Positions 1-14,085 of a stretch of DNA of 64,000 nt are shown here, piece by piece. The number at the start of each line of letters is the position of its first letter. Within the stretch, counting starts at the first letter, position 1. Position numbers and translations under genes: made by a program. Below the pieces are notes generated by a model. It was given only the letters and a program-made list of their open reading frames with translations. It was not told the origin of the DNA and did not search any database. Source of the DNA: Prinia subflava (lineage: Eukaryota; Chordata; Aves; Passeriformes; Cisticolidae); assembly GCF_021018805.1 (NCBI RefSeq), contig NC_086248.1, positions 23,072,922 to 23,136,921 of the forward strand, given 5' to 3'.

Positions 1-2248
1 AAGCACCTTGCTCTAAATTCTGATTCTCTTTGAGATTAACAGCAGTACCCCAGCTATATTCAGGACTGCTCCACTGAGATGTTGTGCTGCACACTATTTT
101 CTGGAGTTATTAGATCTACAAAATGATAGACAAAATCACCTAGAAAGCCTAATTTTATAGGGCTTCACAAGACTCCTCTTGCTTCCTACTATTTACTAAT
201 TAAAACAACTCTATCATATTAGGAGTTGATTTGCATTTGATACCAAGACTGTTTAAACCTGAATGTTGTCAGGTCTTTGTTTCCCCCACAAACAATAATG
301 ATGTTCATTTCATATATTATTGCAATAGTGTTGACCATTTCATGGTGATCTTTGGAATACCTATTGCTATGTTTTACAAAGAGTCTTTTGGGAGATACAA
401 TACATTCTCTGCAAGGCCCTGAAGAATGAAACATATAATTTATCTTTCAGTTCTCAAAATCAGCAGTCATCCTTTTGATAAGAAAATATCATGTGATTAT
501 TGTGTTTGTCTAGGTAAACACAAATTATTGATATGCAAATATCAATAAGATAGGTGTAAGAACATGATGTAAGAACCTCTCCAGATATTAATATGAAAGC
601 CTTAGGACACTTGGCTATTCAATTTCAGACACAAGAATTCTTACTGTTGTTGATGTCTAACCTTTTTTTTTTACTATCATTTTGTATACCATTACTACAT
701 GAATCACATATAGTGTTCTTATTTTGTTGTTTTCTATTGTGGATAACTACTCATTTCAGCCTTGACTTTGAAAAAAGCAAAGTGCACATTTAACTGCAAG
801 TATCTGCATAGCTTTATGAGCTTCCCCAAACCAAAGTTTGTAACTGGGGCAAGAATACCACTCATTTGGTTTTGGTTACATTTCCCTCCAAATCCAAGCT
901 TTAGCCTTCATAACAGTAAGTACAAACTTCTGAATGTTACACAAGGTTTACAGGCATTTCATAAACACCCAAATAACAATAGAAAATTGAATACAGAGAC
1001 CTGTTTTTAAAAAAAGCCATAAAAATGATACTGCAGACTTGAGAATGTTGCCTGAGGAGCAAAATTCAGCTACAGTATTCTAATAAAAGCAACTACAAAA
1101 TGGAAAGCAAATTATATCTGGATGAAAACAGTTACTTGGATAAGAAGTCATTCTGCAAGCACGTTAAATGATAACAAAGGATTCAAAGGAACCTATTTAT
1201 AAAATAGGAGGATTGCATTATGACAAATATTTTGCTGACTTTACATTGGAGAAGCATGGGATATGCTTTGATGTTTCAGAAATTGTTGTTTCTTTACCAC
1301 TTTACCCACATTATTCTGATCCATATAAAAGGTCATTCAAGTATAAAAAAAGCTAAATCAAAGATGATGATGTGAGTGAAGACTGCAGAAACAATACTGA
1401 CACATAGAAATAATTGACAAAAAGGTCAAGAGAAACCTTACACAGAGGCAGATTTGCAGAATTATTAACCGTCCTTAATCATACCCCCATTAACTTCTAA
1501 ATGAAGGAGCCAAGCAGTGTCAACCACAGCAACTCCTGCTCAATCACTTGGTAGAAGTCAACAGACAGGGTTCTGCTTGTAGTTGTGAAAAGAATACGTT
1601 TCCTGGAGGAAAATTAAGGTAACTCCACATCAGTCCGTAAACCCTGGATACAATTAAGCTTTAATCATAACTTTAAAATTAGCTAAAAATGTTTTTGCAA
1701 CCTAGACATACTTCTTGTAAAAATCTTGAAAAGGCAGATTCTGAGAAGCAGTTCAATATTTTTCTTACTTTTGCCTCAGTGATGCAGGAGAAAAATCTAC
1801 AAAAGCACCTGCATCACAAAGAGGCATGGTCTGCTCTTAGCAGTCTGCAGTCCTCCCTATACAATGGGGATTCCTTGCAGGGGACTTTTGAAATTTTAAG
1901 GATGTGAGTACCATAAACAGAACAGGTGCTTAGGAAGCTGAAACAAGACACAGTAAGGTATTTTTACATTCACATTTGTTCTTCAGGATAGTCAATGTAT
2001 ATTGCTGATTACTTAATTTTCTTTTGATTACATGCTTTCATCCTGAGATATGTTTTTAAGAATTGTGTGAATCTCTTTGAGAAGGAAGGAGCACAGTTCC
2101 ATCTGACCATTGGATGGCTTTGCTGAACAGATAGCAAGATCTGATCCTCTAACAGCTGGGATAACAGGTATACCTTCTACATTAGTTACTCCTACAAAAC
2201 TACTGAATAGTCTTTTGACCTGAACAACCAGCTAACCTCAAAACTCTG
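1..2248. other. unique AT-rich DNA, no gene recognised
   Basis: This stretch holds only short open frames of up to about 80 codons with no recognisable protein. I saw no repeat family, no long tandem repeat and no convincing splice-bounded exon. Confidence 0.6.
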
Positions 2249-2480
2249 CATAGCATAGCATAGAATAGAAAAGAATATATTTGCAGTTAGAAGAGGTCTA
2301 AAATTACCATCTAGTCCACCTGACTACTTCAGGGCTGGCCCAAACACAGGATTACTTCCAGCACAGGAGTATTTCTTATTCACTCTACATATCCACCTCT
2401 TTTCCTGTATGCCTTATTTCCTGAACAGTGTAGAATAAGCATTGCTGTGAGTTTCCTTGCTCTAGGGTCCTGGCCAGACC
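2249..2480 (-). mobile_element. CR1 LINE 3' fragment (old)
   Basis: The left edge carries a degenerate run of CATAG/AATAG units, which is the reverse complement of the ATTCTATG repeats that end CR1 elements. It is followed by a diverged form of the conserved CR1 3'-UTR phrase around 'catctagtccacctgac'. The element therefore lies on the minus strand with its 3' end on the left. Only the 3' UTR and perhaps the last part of ORF2 remain. The right boundary is uncertain because similarity fades after about 2350. It is more diverged than the CR1 copies at 13.7 and 18.2 kb. Confidence 0.7.
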
Positions 2481-5400
2481 CTGTTTCTCCCAGGGACTGG
2501 AATACTGGGATTACCTGCTGTTAACCTGGGGTGAGTTCAGACTTCACCAACAGACTTATCATAGATGGTGGTGATAACTCCATCATTAACCTTTTCAAAA
2601 TAGCATGTGTTGCCAACACATTTTTGAGATCATTGAATCAGATGTCTGAAAAACCATATGCAGGCTTCCTAATAGTACATAAATAATTAGTGTGCAAAAA
2701 AAGTAATTATGAGAATTGAAGACGAATTCTGTAGATACGGAAAGAAGAAGCACATGGAAGAAAGGGAGGAGAACAGAGAGATGAAATACGAAATTAAAGA
2801 AGAAAGACGTTTGAAAGTCAAGAAAGAATATGACTTGCTCAAAAATGACTAGAGACTTTGAGATTTCTCAGTTTTGGCTGTTCAAACTTTAGGTGGCCAA
2901 AAGACCTTGATTTCACGGGAAAGTGTTCACTCATTCTTGAAAACTGTTTATATGTAACCTCTGGTTAATTAAACTGTAAGGCAAAATCTCTTGTAACTTT
3001 TAAGCTACTGAACCCTAAAATCTTCTCTAAAAGATGGGTAGGGTCCCTAAAACAAAAAAAGAAGAAACAGAAAATTACTAGGTATTAAAATATAGAAGAT
3101 AGAACATAAAAAAATAGTGCAACAGGTTTTTAAAATTTGTCTATTTACCTGGATACAAAACAAAGTTGTAAAAGAATATCAGTAGTGCCCATTTGACAAG
3201 GGTGAAATTATGTTTTTGTTTTAACATAGTTTTTCCTTATCATCTACAGAGCAGCCATTACTCTATACCATTCTTACACTACCAGCAAACTAAGTGCCTG
3301 TCTATCATTTCCAATCAAGAATCACAGAATACATGCAGATTCTTATTTTTTAGCATCTTTGGAGTATTAGTTACTTGTAAACAGCAAGCATCTGTATTGA
3401 TCATCCTTTTCATTTCATTGGCCTTATTTGTTTTCCAAGATGACCACACAAATAAGGTGGGCTCAGATATATTTTCTCCATGAGGCAGATTGTCAGACCT
3501 ATTTTTCTAGTAAGTAATCCTGGCCTTTGGCAGCCAATGAGAGCACTTGCTCCTGAATCTAAATACTCCTGTTAGTAGTCAAGGTCAGTATTTAGGACAC
3601 AGATTGCTGATTGACTTATTCACAATTCCTTCTCAGGCCTTCCAATCTGCTTTAGAGACACAGGAGCAGTGCAACTCAAAAAAATCAAATGAACAGGAAA
3701 AAACAGGGCTTCTTCTTAAAACAACATTTGCTAGCTGCCTGTTCAGATAAGGAAATGCATAGCACAATGTGTGTGCTGGCCAACCTCCAAATCCCACCAT
3801 GAATCACTGGACTAGATCCCACAATTTGAATTTGATCAGAGGATGCCTGAAAAGGACATGTTGCTGGCCTTCCATGAGGAGAAACTATTCTGTTTTGGGC
3901 AAGGGGAGATAATGCTCAGCCTGAGAAAATGTGCAGGTGGTGGCTCTGAAAGGCATTTACAGCTTACAGTATTGAAACATCAATAGATTTTCTTCCTCAT
4001 CTGTTAGAGCCAGCTTTCCCTACAGTATTGCAAAACACAGGTACAAGGCATCTTGCTTTCCTTGCACAACTCTAGCATGGCAAGGATGAATGCTGGTGTG
4101 TCCTCACTGCACCTCAGCATCATCTACAGTTTCAACATGCCAGCATGCCAATGCTTGTCAGTCTGAGAAAGCCACCAACACTTTTAAACCACAGTAAGGC
4201 TGCATTCATTTCCTAAGAAGCCAAGTTAACTGAACTGAGATAAAAAATAATTATTCAGGGATAAAAACATTAACTACATTTGGTGCTATGTAGCTGTAAT
4301 AGAGCAGCTAGGGGAAGAGCAAAGCTTCTTAGCAGCTGTTACAGGAATAGAAAAGACAATTAAAATTCCAGCTGCAGAGGGAGAGAAATGTTCAGTCTGG
4401 GGTAAAAATAATAATCAGGCACAGAGAACTTCAGAGGAAATCTGTTGCTTTTTGGTCCCAAATAAGCTGATGTTCTTAAAGGTCAATTGCAGACAGTACA
4501 ACTGAGCTATCAGCATCATAGTTGATATTTCAGTCCCCATCTTCTCCTATTCTAACACCTATCCTAGAGAAAGGGCCTGTGCTCAAAACTGTGTCAAATG
4601 TGACAGAGTTCTCACATTAGGAGTACTCTCAATTCTTTTGAATATCTCTCAAATAAAAGATCTAGGTATATCACTATAGGAAAGGTATATCACTATACCA
4701 CTAAACAGTGTTCTACTTTCAGCTCAGAGATAAACAATTCAGTTTGAGTAGAGGCATAAAGATTCTCAGCACCTATCACTGATGTAATCTTTCAGCTATA
4801 GGAACTAATGTCCTCATTCTCTTTGTTACCCAATTTCCCCTCAACACCACCTTCCCTCTCTCTGGCAACAGCTGACAGGCTGTCAGGCACACATAAACTG
4901 TTGGACCAAGATACACCTCCAGCCCTTCCCTGACTTGATAAAAATGGACAGGGGAGGCAGTAATTTCCCCTTTCGTCATCTCCCAGACAAACTATATTTT
5001 CATTACAATTAAATTAAAGTGACTGAAAAACAGATTTGTCACCGTGGCCCATGTCAGCAAGGTCACAGGCCTGGAGTTTGAGGGAAGACTCAACCACAAG
5101 AGAAGATTAGCTTACAACACTTCATCTTGATAATACTTGAGTCACCAACCCTCTATGAAACAGTTTGCTATACAACTCACAATTCCCATCTCAAACCATC
5201 ATGCTAACATTGCCTCTTTCAGTGGTGATCATTATAAAAGAATGCCAACAAACATTGTGCCAGAAGATGGCATGGGACAGTTTATTTCATTTTCAGCAAT
5301 AAATGTTAGCATCTGTGTACTGTAGAGTACCTTCTCCCTTTTCCATCAGCTCAACAGTATTTAAATGATTTCTCTCCATTATGCTATGCTAAAGTATATA

Positions 5401-6063
5401 AATTGGGAGCACACTTTCACCTACATTGTTCCATATCTTTAAAACCTCAGACTGATCACTGTTGATGAAACCTGTTCTAGAATCACACAACAGTATTGCA
5501 AAGTATTATCAGAACCAGGGAAATGGCTCAAGAATTATTAATTAAAAAGCAGAGGAACAAGGAGAATGTCATTGGGGATAGCAAGTATTTCCCAAGTATA
5601 GGAATGGACAAGATATTTTTGACTCTTTGAATAATGTCACAATAGTCACTTAGTTAACTGCCATAGGTGTTGAGGTAAATTTATAATACTGATATTTCTG
5701 GAGTCAAGAGAGGATTTTGCTTTCGGGGCGTCTGTGCTTTTGTCTACAGTATGTAAAATATCCTGTCAGCCTTTTTCTCGAGAGATGATATTACTGGCAT
5801 TTTGTTGTTCTGTCTTCCCACATCACTTTCCATTCCATCTTGTAAGAGAGGCTTGATGCAGCATTTGCTTTAAAATTCCCAAGCACTACTAATGCTGTTG
5901 GGTTTACTACTAGATTTAGTTTTCTACTGATGTAGACTGAGATTTCTGAATGTAGAGTCCCATAGGAACCCCTTGTAAAACCCTAAATGATGATCTTGTT
6001 TGACAATTTTTTGGCTTTTAAAAGAGCTTTCTTTACAGCATTTTCTTCTTTTTTTCCACTTCC
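2481..6063. other. unique DNA, no gene recognised
   Basis: Nothing here resembles a gene or a known repeat family. A 15-bp direct duplication lies at 4664-4697 and is listed separately. Open frames are all under 70 codons. Confidence 0.55.
4664..4697. repeat. 15-bp short tandem duplication
   Basis: AGGTATATCACTATA occurs at 4664-4678 and again, identically, at 4683-4697, giving a period of 19 bp. The second copy with its next two bases can also fold as a 6-bp hairpin, GGTATA/TATACC. It looks like a small slippage or repair duplication. Confidence 0.8.

Positions 6064-6109
<46 letters not shown>
6064..6109. repeat. (AAT)n microsatellite, about 15 units
   Basis: An uninterrupted ATA/AAT trinucleotide run of about 45 bp. 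On the minus strand it is read as a leucine homopolymer inside a short open frame, which is an artefact of the repeat. Uninterrupted runs of this length are often polymorphic. Confidence 0.97.
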
Positions 6110-6111
<2 letters not shown>

Positions 6112-8346
6112 CCTCTTAGTTCTTTTGCTTGGCAAAAAAATCGTCATTACTTTATGCATCCCTTTTTATTTTTTATTTCACTGAGGGCTTCAAAGGTATT
6201 GATGAATTAAATAAACTTTACAGGATCCCCTTGAATAAAAAATGGAGTTGATTCTGTTTCACACACTTTTGCACTGAGGATCAAGGAAGTTAAAAATCCA
6301 CACGCAAAAAATATACATAGAACTCTTACCCATGGATTTGACAAAAATATCAGGCTTAAACAATTTGAACACAGATGGACAGAAGCTCATTGTCAAAGTT
6401 CATTAAAAAGCAGCAGGTGTCTTCCCACTACCTTTAGAGTTAGGAAGCATACCAAAACCAGCACAAACAGCTTCCTCCTGTTCAGATTTGACAGGCACAC
6501 ATCATTCTTGCCCTTTCCAGTTCAAGCTAATGAAATCCTGTCACAACACACAACTAGTATCCAACAATGAGCCTCTAAAATGGGGAGATCATGACTGGAT
6601 TTACATTACTACATTTACTGATTTTATATCCATTCAGAGATGCCTTTCTACCAAAGAAAGAAATTCAGGAAAAATTGAATATGATACCATAGGAAGAAAC
6701 TAGAATTAACCCAAAGCCAGACAAATCCTATCAGACAAAAATTGAGAGGTAAATATGTTAGAGATAGGGATTAACACTTCTGTTTACAGTGGCATGAGAA
6801 AAGGAACAATAGGTGCTATGGGAGAGACTCTCTTTTCTATTAAATGTACCTGGAACCATCTTGATCTTACCCTGTGTGTACATGATCTCCAAAAGGAAAC
6901 ACAATATCTACTACCACTGAATTACAGAAAATATCTATGAGGACACGAAAATTTCAATTTTACACAGGCTAAGGACTAGATCCCACCAAAGTGTCAGCCA
7001 CATTCAAGTCAGACAGGGCTGAAAAGGCTCTACCATGTACCTTCCCAGTGGGGCCACAGACTCTGGCTGAGGTTTGGCTGATAGCTGTGCGTCTCAGAAA
7101 GCTGGTAGATGGAAAATTCCTCTCTGCCTGTGAAAGACCTCACAGATACACACTGGTATGTATCCAGTTTCTACAGGGGAGTCTAAAGGTTGTTTGCACA
7201 CTGAGTGGTAGACCAATTCCAGTCAAGTAACTGGAAATTTTAAGTGCATCACAACTTCTATAAATATGCCTAAGTCTATGGACCAAGTGTCTTCATCAGC
7301 TTGTGGTTCAGATTAAGCATCCTTTGTCCAACACAAACAACTGTAGCTATGCCCCCAAAGACAATGTGAAGTCTTCTTTTGCCTTTATTTCCAATCTTAT
7401 GTAAGGATGGCTCTGTCCATCCTACATTAAAAAGTTTGATTTTAGATCAGTTATACAAGAACTGAGACAAATAAGGTCCACGTCCTCGTCCTGGGATTTT
7501 TTGAAAGCCAGCTTTTCCACATATATATTCCACATATTCTCCATTAGGAGAATACAACAGGAAACAATTTGTTGTGCAGCATGTGTAAAGGCACCTTTCA
7601 AAATACTTTCAGCAAGTATATGTGGAATTTCAGGTACTTCTTGATTATGTTGCAATTAAGAATGGAGGAAAGAGATGCGGCTGGAGGATGACTAAACCCT
7701 GTTCCAGTTTTAGCATGACTTAGTTTAAGATCTCTAAACTGAAAAGTAAACATTTCAAGAAGACCCTAACTGAGGGTCAGAGACAGGACTAGCTGAGCTG
7801 AAGATGCAAGCCGAGTTATAAATTAATCAGTGTGTGAATATAGATCTATATTTGATGGCAATTAAATATCATTAATTGGATAGAATTTTTTTCATCTGAA
7901 AATCAACTACATTTGTAGAAGTCAAGGAGAAGGACAAGATAAATAAAATTTAAACAGGGGTGAGGATTAGACCTTTCTTATACATGCTTTATCCTGGTGT
8001 AACTCTACTAGATTTTGATGTTTTATGAATACCACATAAAGTAAGATGGATATTCTACAACTGGTGCATCTGTTAAGAGTTCTGGCTGGTTAAGACTGGT
8101 TAGGCAATGCACACTGTTCCTAAGTTGCCTTTCCTAGAAATCAATGGGAAGTTGCACTTAAAAATACAACAGTATGGCAAATAAACATGAAGGCCATGAA
8201 GATACTGATCCAGTGTAGAATTTCCTGGGAAAATCTTGGACAGTGCAGGCTTAATTACATAAAATTAGCTTAATGGTTCAGTTTCTGCACAAATGAACAG
8301 TGGTGTAGAGACACTGCACATTGTTGCAATTAATTGTTTTATAGTT
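6110..8346. other. unique DNA, no gene recognised
   Basis: The open frames in this stretch (up to 79 codons) match nothing I recognise and none has convincing flanking splice sites. Confidence 0.5.
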
Positions 8347-8915
8347 TGTCCTAATTTCAGCCAAGGACATGAGGAGGTGGAGCCTAGAGCCATGTGGGCA
8401 TGTCTAGGTTGCTGTTCTATGCCACTGACACCGTGGCTGGGGCTGGGAGCAGGGGATTCTCACTTCTGAAAAGGTGGGTGTGGGTCCAGGTGGCGGAAAG
8501 AGGTGGCTCCTTTTGTCCTTTTCAGGGGCAGCAGGTGGCAAACAGGGCAGCAGGGTAACTCCACTGGAGTCCTGACCAGGGGGTTTGTCTGCCTTTGGTT
8601 TTCATGGGCTTGCGGGGGAAACACTCGAACACTTGTGCAGAGAGGGTCCAGAGGGCATTTTGTTCTCTTTGTCAGAGGGCCAGGCAGTGTCAGGTCAGGT
8701 TGGTCAGTCGGTGAGCATTTATTGAATAGGAATCACCCTCTTTTTGTTTACTTTTGTTCTTAATGTTGTTGCTGTTACTGTTGGTTTTCTCACTACATTT
8801 CTATTTCCAGTAAATTCTTCTTATCTATACTTGGAATCTCTGCCTTTTGTCTGTCACTCCAAGGGGCTGGGGGGAGGAGCATCTTGTGGTTTTCTATTTT
8901 AGTGGAGCACTAACA
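8347..8915 (+). mobile_element. solo LTR of an endogenous retrovirus
   Basis: The segment is GC-richer than its surroundings, begins TGTCCTAATTTCAGCC and ends GCACTAACA, so it has TG...CA LTR termini. Its opening resembles a phrase that starts many bird ERVL LTRs. Near the 3' end an AGTAAA poly(A)-signal variant (about 8809) lies upstream of a T-rich tract, in a plausible R/U5 position. The flanks TAGTT and TGATT are only an imperfect match, so the duplication is decayed or the edges are off by a few bases. No retroviral coding sequence adjoins it, hence 'solo'. Confidence 0.65.
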
Positions 8916-10820
8916 TGATTTCTAAACCATGACACAGTTTTATAAAGGAGATATTTCTGTGGTATTAACAACTTGCTCACAAGCCTGTTAGAAGCAATGT
9001 AGATTTCCAGGCATAGATCAACACACGGAAAATACACCCAAAAGATTAATGTGTTGCAAATGTTAGAGAGATTATATCAAGGATTAACTGTTTCACTCTA
9101 TTCTATTCGTATATACTTGCAGAATTTCAGATAAGTAAAAAAATTCACTAAGAGCAATACCAGATGTTTTTCAGTCTTTCTGCTATAATTGTTGTAGAAC
9201 AATATAAGATTATTTAGATCACTAATAATATAAAGAGAACAAAGGCAGACATATCTTAATCGGTGTTCTTAGGAGAATTACAGCTTCCTTAAACATAGGA
9301 AATATAGTCATAATCATCATGCTTTCTTATTTGATTTCAAGACTCCTATAAATTGTTTCTGTGTAAGCCATCTATGTATCTTTCATAAAATGGAACCTGG
9401 AGTCACATTTGGGATACACAGTTTGGTAGATACATGTTCTCCACACTGTACATTTTTTTTCTCTTGCATTTGGCTACTTGCCTGAACACAAATGTTTATA
9501 ACAAGGAATCCATTTTGCCTATATGAAGTATCATAATATAGAATATGAGCTAAAGATATGTCTGAAGTATTCAACAAAGTAGACATACAAAAAATGACTG
9601 AGGCTTTTCATCTTTTAGAGAATTACTTTGAATGGCTAGAAATTATACACCAGTGAAAGGGAAAATGTGAGGCAGATATTCAGCACTTGCTTTTCTTTAT
9701 TCATTCATTACCAATTTAGCAGGGTTGACAACATTTTTTCATGTGATGAAATTTTGATTTGTATTGAAACCAAAAATCAATTTGCTTTCTGATGGACATT
9801 AGTTTCAGTAGAGCAAATGTAAAAGCTTCACACCTTTCATTGATGCCTGAATTAGGCCAAATTAAAGGACTTGATATGCTTGATTGAGTGGTTATATGCC
9901 ACTTGTCAATATTACTAAAACAAGCCATACTGAAAATCACAAATTAGTAACACTGAAAGAGCACAGGGAAAATTGCTGGAAGATATTTGGGATAATGGTA
10001 TTTTCTAATGGTGTAGCAATAGATATGTCAAATCACAAGAATTGCATGCAATTATGCTTCATCTATGTTTAGAGCTTTGACCTAAGTTTCCATTAATATC
10101 ATGAGGATTGCTAGAGGAAAAGTCAAGGTAAAAATAACCCAATTTCTATATCAAAGTGTTCATACTTGACGAGTTAGAACTTCTACAAGTAAACATCAGT
10201 TTTGAATAACTCATCTCCTGACCAAAACCAAAATGCCAGCACAGCATCATTTAGGCCCTAAAGCTGTACAACATAACAGTGAGTGAGGTGGCAACAGCTC
10301 TTTTTAGGCATGTTGTTTAATAATTTCCCTCATGAGGAAGTTTTCAGAAATTTCAGAACTTAAATTATCTCTGCTGGATATTTATTTTGTTTGATATTTC
10401 TACTAGACCTGTATGATTTTAATAAGTAGGAGGCCTAGGAAAAGTTTGATTTGCAATGACTGCTCTCTTGCATTGACTATACATTCTTAATGCCATTCAT
10501 ATGATATTTGAATGTAAGAACTGGTGATTGCAACTATTTAATATAGAAAATGGGAGCTTTCATCATTAAATCACCATATTAAATTAATTTCTCTGCTTTT
10601 TATTTTATTTTTTTAAACTTCTTCATTTTTTTCAGGAGTTTTCCTGACATCTCAAAGTAACAGTAGCAGACCATAGATGGGTCTTTATTAAACAAATTAT
10701 TGTTTCTTGTTTTGATATCTGTTTCTGCAAACTCTGGAAAGAAACCTGTAATAAACCAACTGCCAGAGCATTAAGATCATAATAGTCCTATCTGGAAAAA
10801 AAAAAATTTACTTAAATGAT
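8916..10820. other. unique AT-rich DNA, no gene recognised
   Basis: Nothing recognisable apart from scattered A/T runs. A run of 13 A residues lies at about 10796, just left of the next CR1. Confidence 0.55.
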
Positions 10821-10821
10821 T

Positions 10822-11205
10822 CACGATAATATAAAATCGTAAAATTATTTGGATTGAAAGGTATCTCTGAGATTATCTAGTTCCAACCCCCTGCCATGGC
10901 TAAACAAGATAAACACCCCCAGCTCTCCCAGCTGCTGCTCACAGGACTTGTGCTCCAGACCCTTCCCCAGCTCCGCTGCCCTTCCCTGGACTCACCCCAG
11001 CCCCTCGGTGCCTTTCTCACAGTGAGGGGCCCAGAACTGGACCCAGCACTCCGGGTGTGGCCTCAGCAGTGCTGAGCACAGGGGGACAATCCCTGCCTGC
11101 TCCTGCTGGTCACACTACACTGATACAGGCCAGGATGCCACTGGCCCTCCTGGGCACACACTGGCTCATGTTCAGCCAGCAGCCAAGCAACACTTCTGGG
11201 TACTT
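10822..11205 (-). mobile_element. CR1 LINE 3' fragment
   Basis: The block reads, on the plus strand, as the reverse complement of a CR1 3' end. A degraded terminal ATTCTATG repeat is followed by 'gattatctagttccaaccccctgccatggc' in CR1 form, then the GC-rich 3'-terminal part with 'ggggcccagaactggacccagcactccgggtgtggcc'. ORF2 is absent, so the copy is strongly 5'-truncated, which is usual for CR1. GC content rises sharply against the AT-rich flanks at both edges. Confidence 0.93.
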
Positions 11206-12310
11206 AATTTACTCATTATTTTTGTTTGTGATCTGAAACCAATCTACATATCCTATGTGAGCTCTTTTTAGTTTACATAATGCAAAGCATGGCAAAATAT
11301 TTTTTTCATACGGAAATATTTTCTAACACAATAAATGCATGTTAACTACTAACCCTCAATTTCTTCTTCTTTCTTTGGTCCAAATAGTGTTCCTATTGAA
11401 ACACTAGATATATAAAGATAGGTTTGGGGATCTTATTTTCACCTTGTCACCTGAAATATTTCAGTAAAGAAAGTCCTAGAGTTAAAATAGATTTTTTTCT
11501 TTTAATTTTACACTGCAAGAACATCCAAGACATTTAACTCAAGAAAAGCCAAAAATTACTTCTCCTATGACTATATAATGTTTTTTTTACACAGCCACCT
11601 GAATTAAATACCTTGAAAAGCTTCTCATTGCTAGTCTGATTTCATCTTGCATTCATTACCATTTTTTAAACCATTTGTTATCATTCATATATACATCATA
11701 GTTTTATCCATCCATTTCAAGAGAGATGAATTCAACAGGCATATGTGCAGAGAAATCGCACTAGAAATGGGCAACTAAATAGAGACTTTATGTTTGGAAA
11801 CGACACTTGAGAAAAAAATACATTCATTTAATTCAGGAAGTAAAATATAGAAATCAGTCTGTAAAATCATCAGGGTGACAGATGAGAGGGAGAGAGAAGA
11901 GCCATTTTAAGCTAAAAAATTGGCAACAGAACAAATCAGTTTGAACTAGTCATAAATAAACTTCTTCTGGATTTTACCAGAATAATAAAATAATGAAAAG
12001 TGGAAATTGTCTTCCACCTGGATAGTAGAATAAGAAACAGCTGATTTCTCTGTAACACAGAGAATTCAGTTCTATAGATCTTAATGTCTTTTATTGTTTT
12101 TAACAATTGTTTCTTCTACAGACTCTCTATAGACCATGTCATTCACCTTCCATACTGTGTTCATTAAGAACTAATCTGTATTCTGCAAGTCAGAGTTCCT
12201 TCTTCACCAGATACTGGCTCAACTGTCCTTAGGAAAGATAGTGAAAATTCCCCTCAAAAATATCAGTTTGTAGTGGTTGGTGTTTTGGTGGGGTTTTTTT
12301 GTTGGTTTTT

Positions 12311-12342
<32 letters not shown>

Positions 12343-13655
12343 TTTACTTTCTGCCTCCATTCCTCAAGAAACACTCCGGAGAAGTCCAGTGTATAACCAG
12401 AGACTCCTAGTGAGTGATCTGCTTGCTAGACAACCCATCTAAACCAGTTCTTTCCATCAGGTGCCAGGTTGGGTTTTTTTCTGTTTGAACAAATCTACTG
12501 TTTCTGGCTGCATAGGGACACCTCTGTGAATACTGAACTGTCAGGAAAGCAGAAGAGCAGAGAGAGCTAGGGAGGTGCACCTTAAAGGTGAGAAAATTGA
12601 CTTTGATTAAGATAAACAACACCCATTGTGCTACAGAAAATTCAGAAGCAGTTGATCGGTAGATCTTCTGAATTATCACTAAATATACTCAGCAGTACAT
12701 TTGAGGATTAGGCATTAAAGCTGGGAAGCAGACCTTGAAGAAAAAAAAATAAAAACAACTTTTGGCCTCCAAAGCATATTTGCTTATTATAAAAATTGGT
12801 AATTGGATTTGCTCTTCTGCAATTCTCACCACTCAAGCAGTCCAATCTATACTAACATGGGAAAAAAATCAATTCTAGGGGGTTTTCCTAGGCTGTTTAT
12901 CCTTGGCATGTCCAAGTTCTATCAGTTAAATTTTAGTCACCACATAGCACTTTGGGAGCACAGTATTTAATTATCTTCTTATGTGTGTACATCCTAAGGT
13001 CAGCTTCAACTGTGCATTAATGTCAGATCAACTGTATAGAAATAGTTCAGATAAACTGTATTCTTTGATCCATCCCTGCATCCCCGTGGACATCCCTTTC
13101 AAGCAACAAGTCTGTATCCTGCACAGTTACATTCCAGTGTACTTTCTCTGGCTAAGATGGGGTTAAATTTCCTCATAGTATCCTATATTGTGCTGTGCAT
13201 TTGTAGCTGAAATAATACTGAGAACACACCAATGTGTTGGCTTTTTCTAAGTAGTGCTTGCACTGCATCAATGCTCTCCCTCCCCTCCAGTAGGCTGGGG
13301 ATGAGCCACAGACTGAGGGGACACATCTAGGCCAGCTGACCCAAACTGACTTAAAGGACATTCCCTACCATATGACACTGCAATCAGCTGCTGAGGGCAA
13401 GGAGGCAAATGGGGTACAGTCGTGGTTATGCTCTTTGGTTCCAAGCAACTGCTATAGGTGTGGAGGCCCAAAGAATGGCTGAACACCTGCCTGCCAATGG
13501 GAAGTAATGAGTATTAAGGTTCCTCATCTCATTCCATGAGCTTTTCTATTTTATTTTCTCCCTCTGGTCTGTTAAAAAGGGAGAAAAGAGCAAAAGGCTG
13601 GGGGTCAGGCAGCCTGTCAAGGTAAACACACTACACAACTGATCCCACAGCTTAC
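11206..13655. other. unique AT-rich DNA with simple repeats
   Basis: Apart from the (TTTTG)n tract at 12305-12346, no repeat family or gene is recognisable. A 90-codon minus-strand frame (12407-12679) has no features of a known protein. Confidence 0.5.
12305..12346. repeat. (TTTTG)n microsatellite / T-rich tract
   Basis: About five TTTTG units lie between homopolymeric T runs. It may be the remains of a poly(A) tail in reverse orientation, but no recognisable retroposon body adjoins it. Confidence 0.9.
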
Positions 13656-14085
13656 AACCACAGAATTATGTAGGTTGGAAGGACCTTTAGCAATTTAAAC
13701 TCCTTTGCTTAGAGCAGGTTCCCTTAGTGCTGGCTGCTCATGGACTTCTCCAAATGAGCTTCGAATATCTCCAAGGATGGAGATCCCTCAGCCTCTTCGG
13801 AAACTCATTACAGTGTTTGATCACACTCTTGGAGAGGTTTGTTTCCTAATATTGATCCTAATATTGACTGCCATCTTTCAGCTCTTGTCCATTACCTCTC
13901 ATTCTTCCTCTAAGAGTCCATCTCTTTTGTCTATTTCCTTCCATTAGATAGTTGAGGACATCAGTAAGATCCCCCCCAGAGCCATCTCTCTCCAGGCTCA
14001 ACAAGCCCAACTCCCTCAGTCTCTTTTTGCAGGGAAAATTGTTCCAGCTCCTGACCAATCTTGCTCCAGTTTATTTATGTTTTTC
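13656..14085 (-). mobile_element. CR1 LINE 3' fragment
   Basis: In reverse complement this runs from the C-terminal part of CR1 ORF2 into the 3' UTR. At the left edge 'cagaattatgtaggttggaaggacc' is the standard CR1 terminus. At the right edge 'gagccatctctctccaggctcaacaagcccaactccctcag' corresponds to the FSLEKRRLR-type segment of ORF2. Short open frames on both strands inside it are shadows. The ORF2 remnant is frameshifted. Confidence 0.93.

Noticed and set aside
5924..6112. Minus-strand ORF starting with a poly-leucine run
   Set aside because: The leucines are the translated (AAT)n microsatellite.
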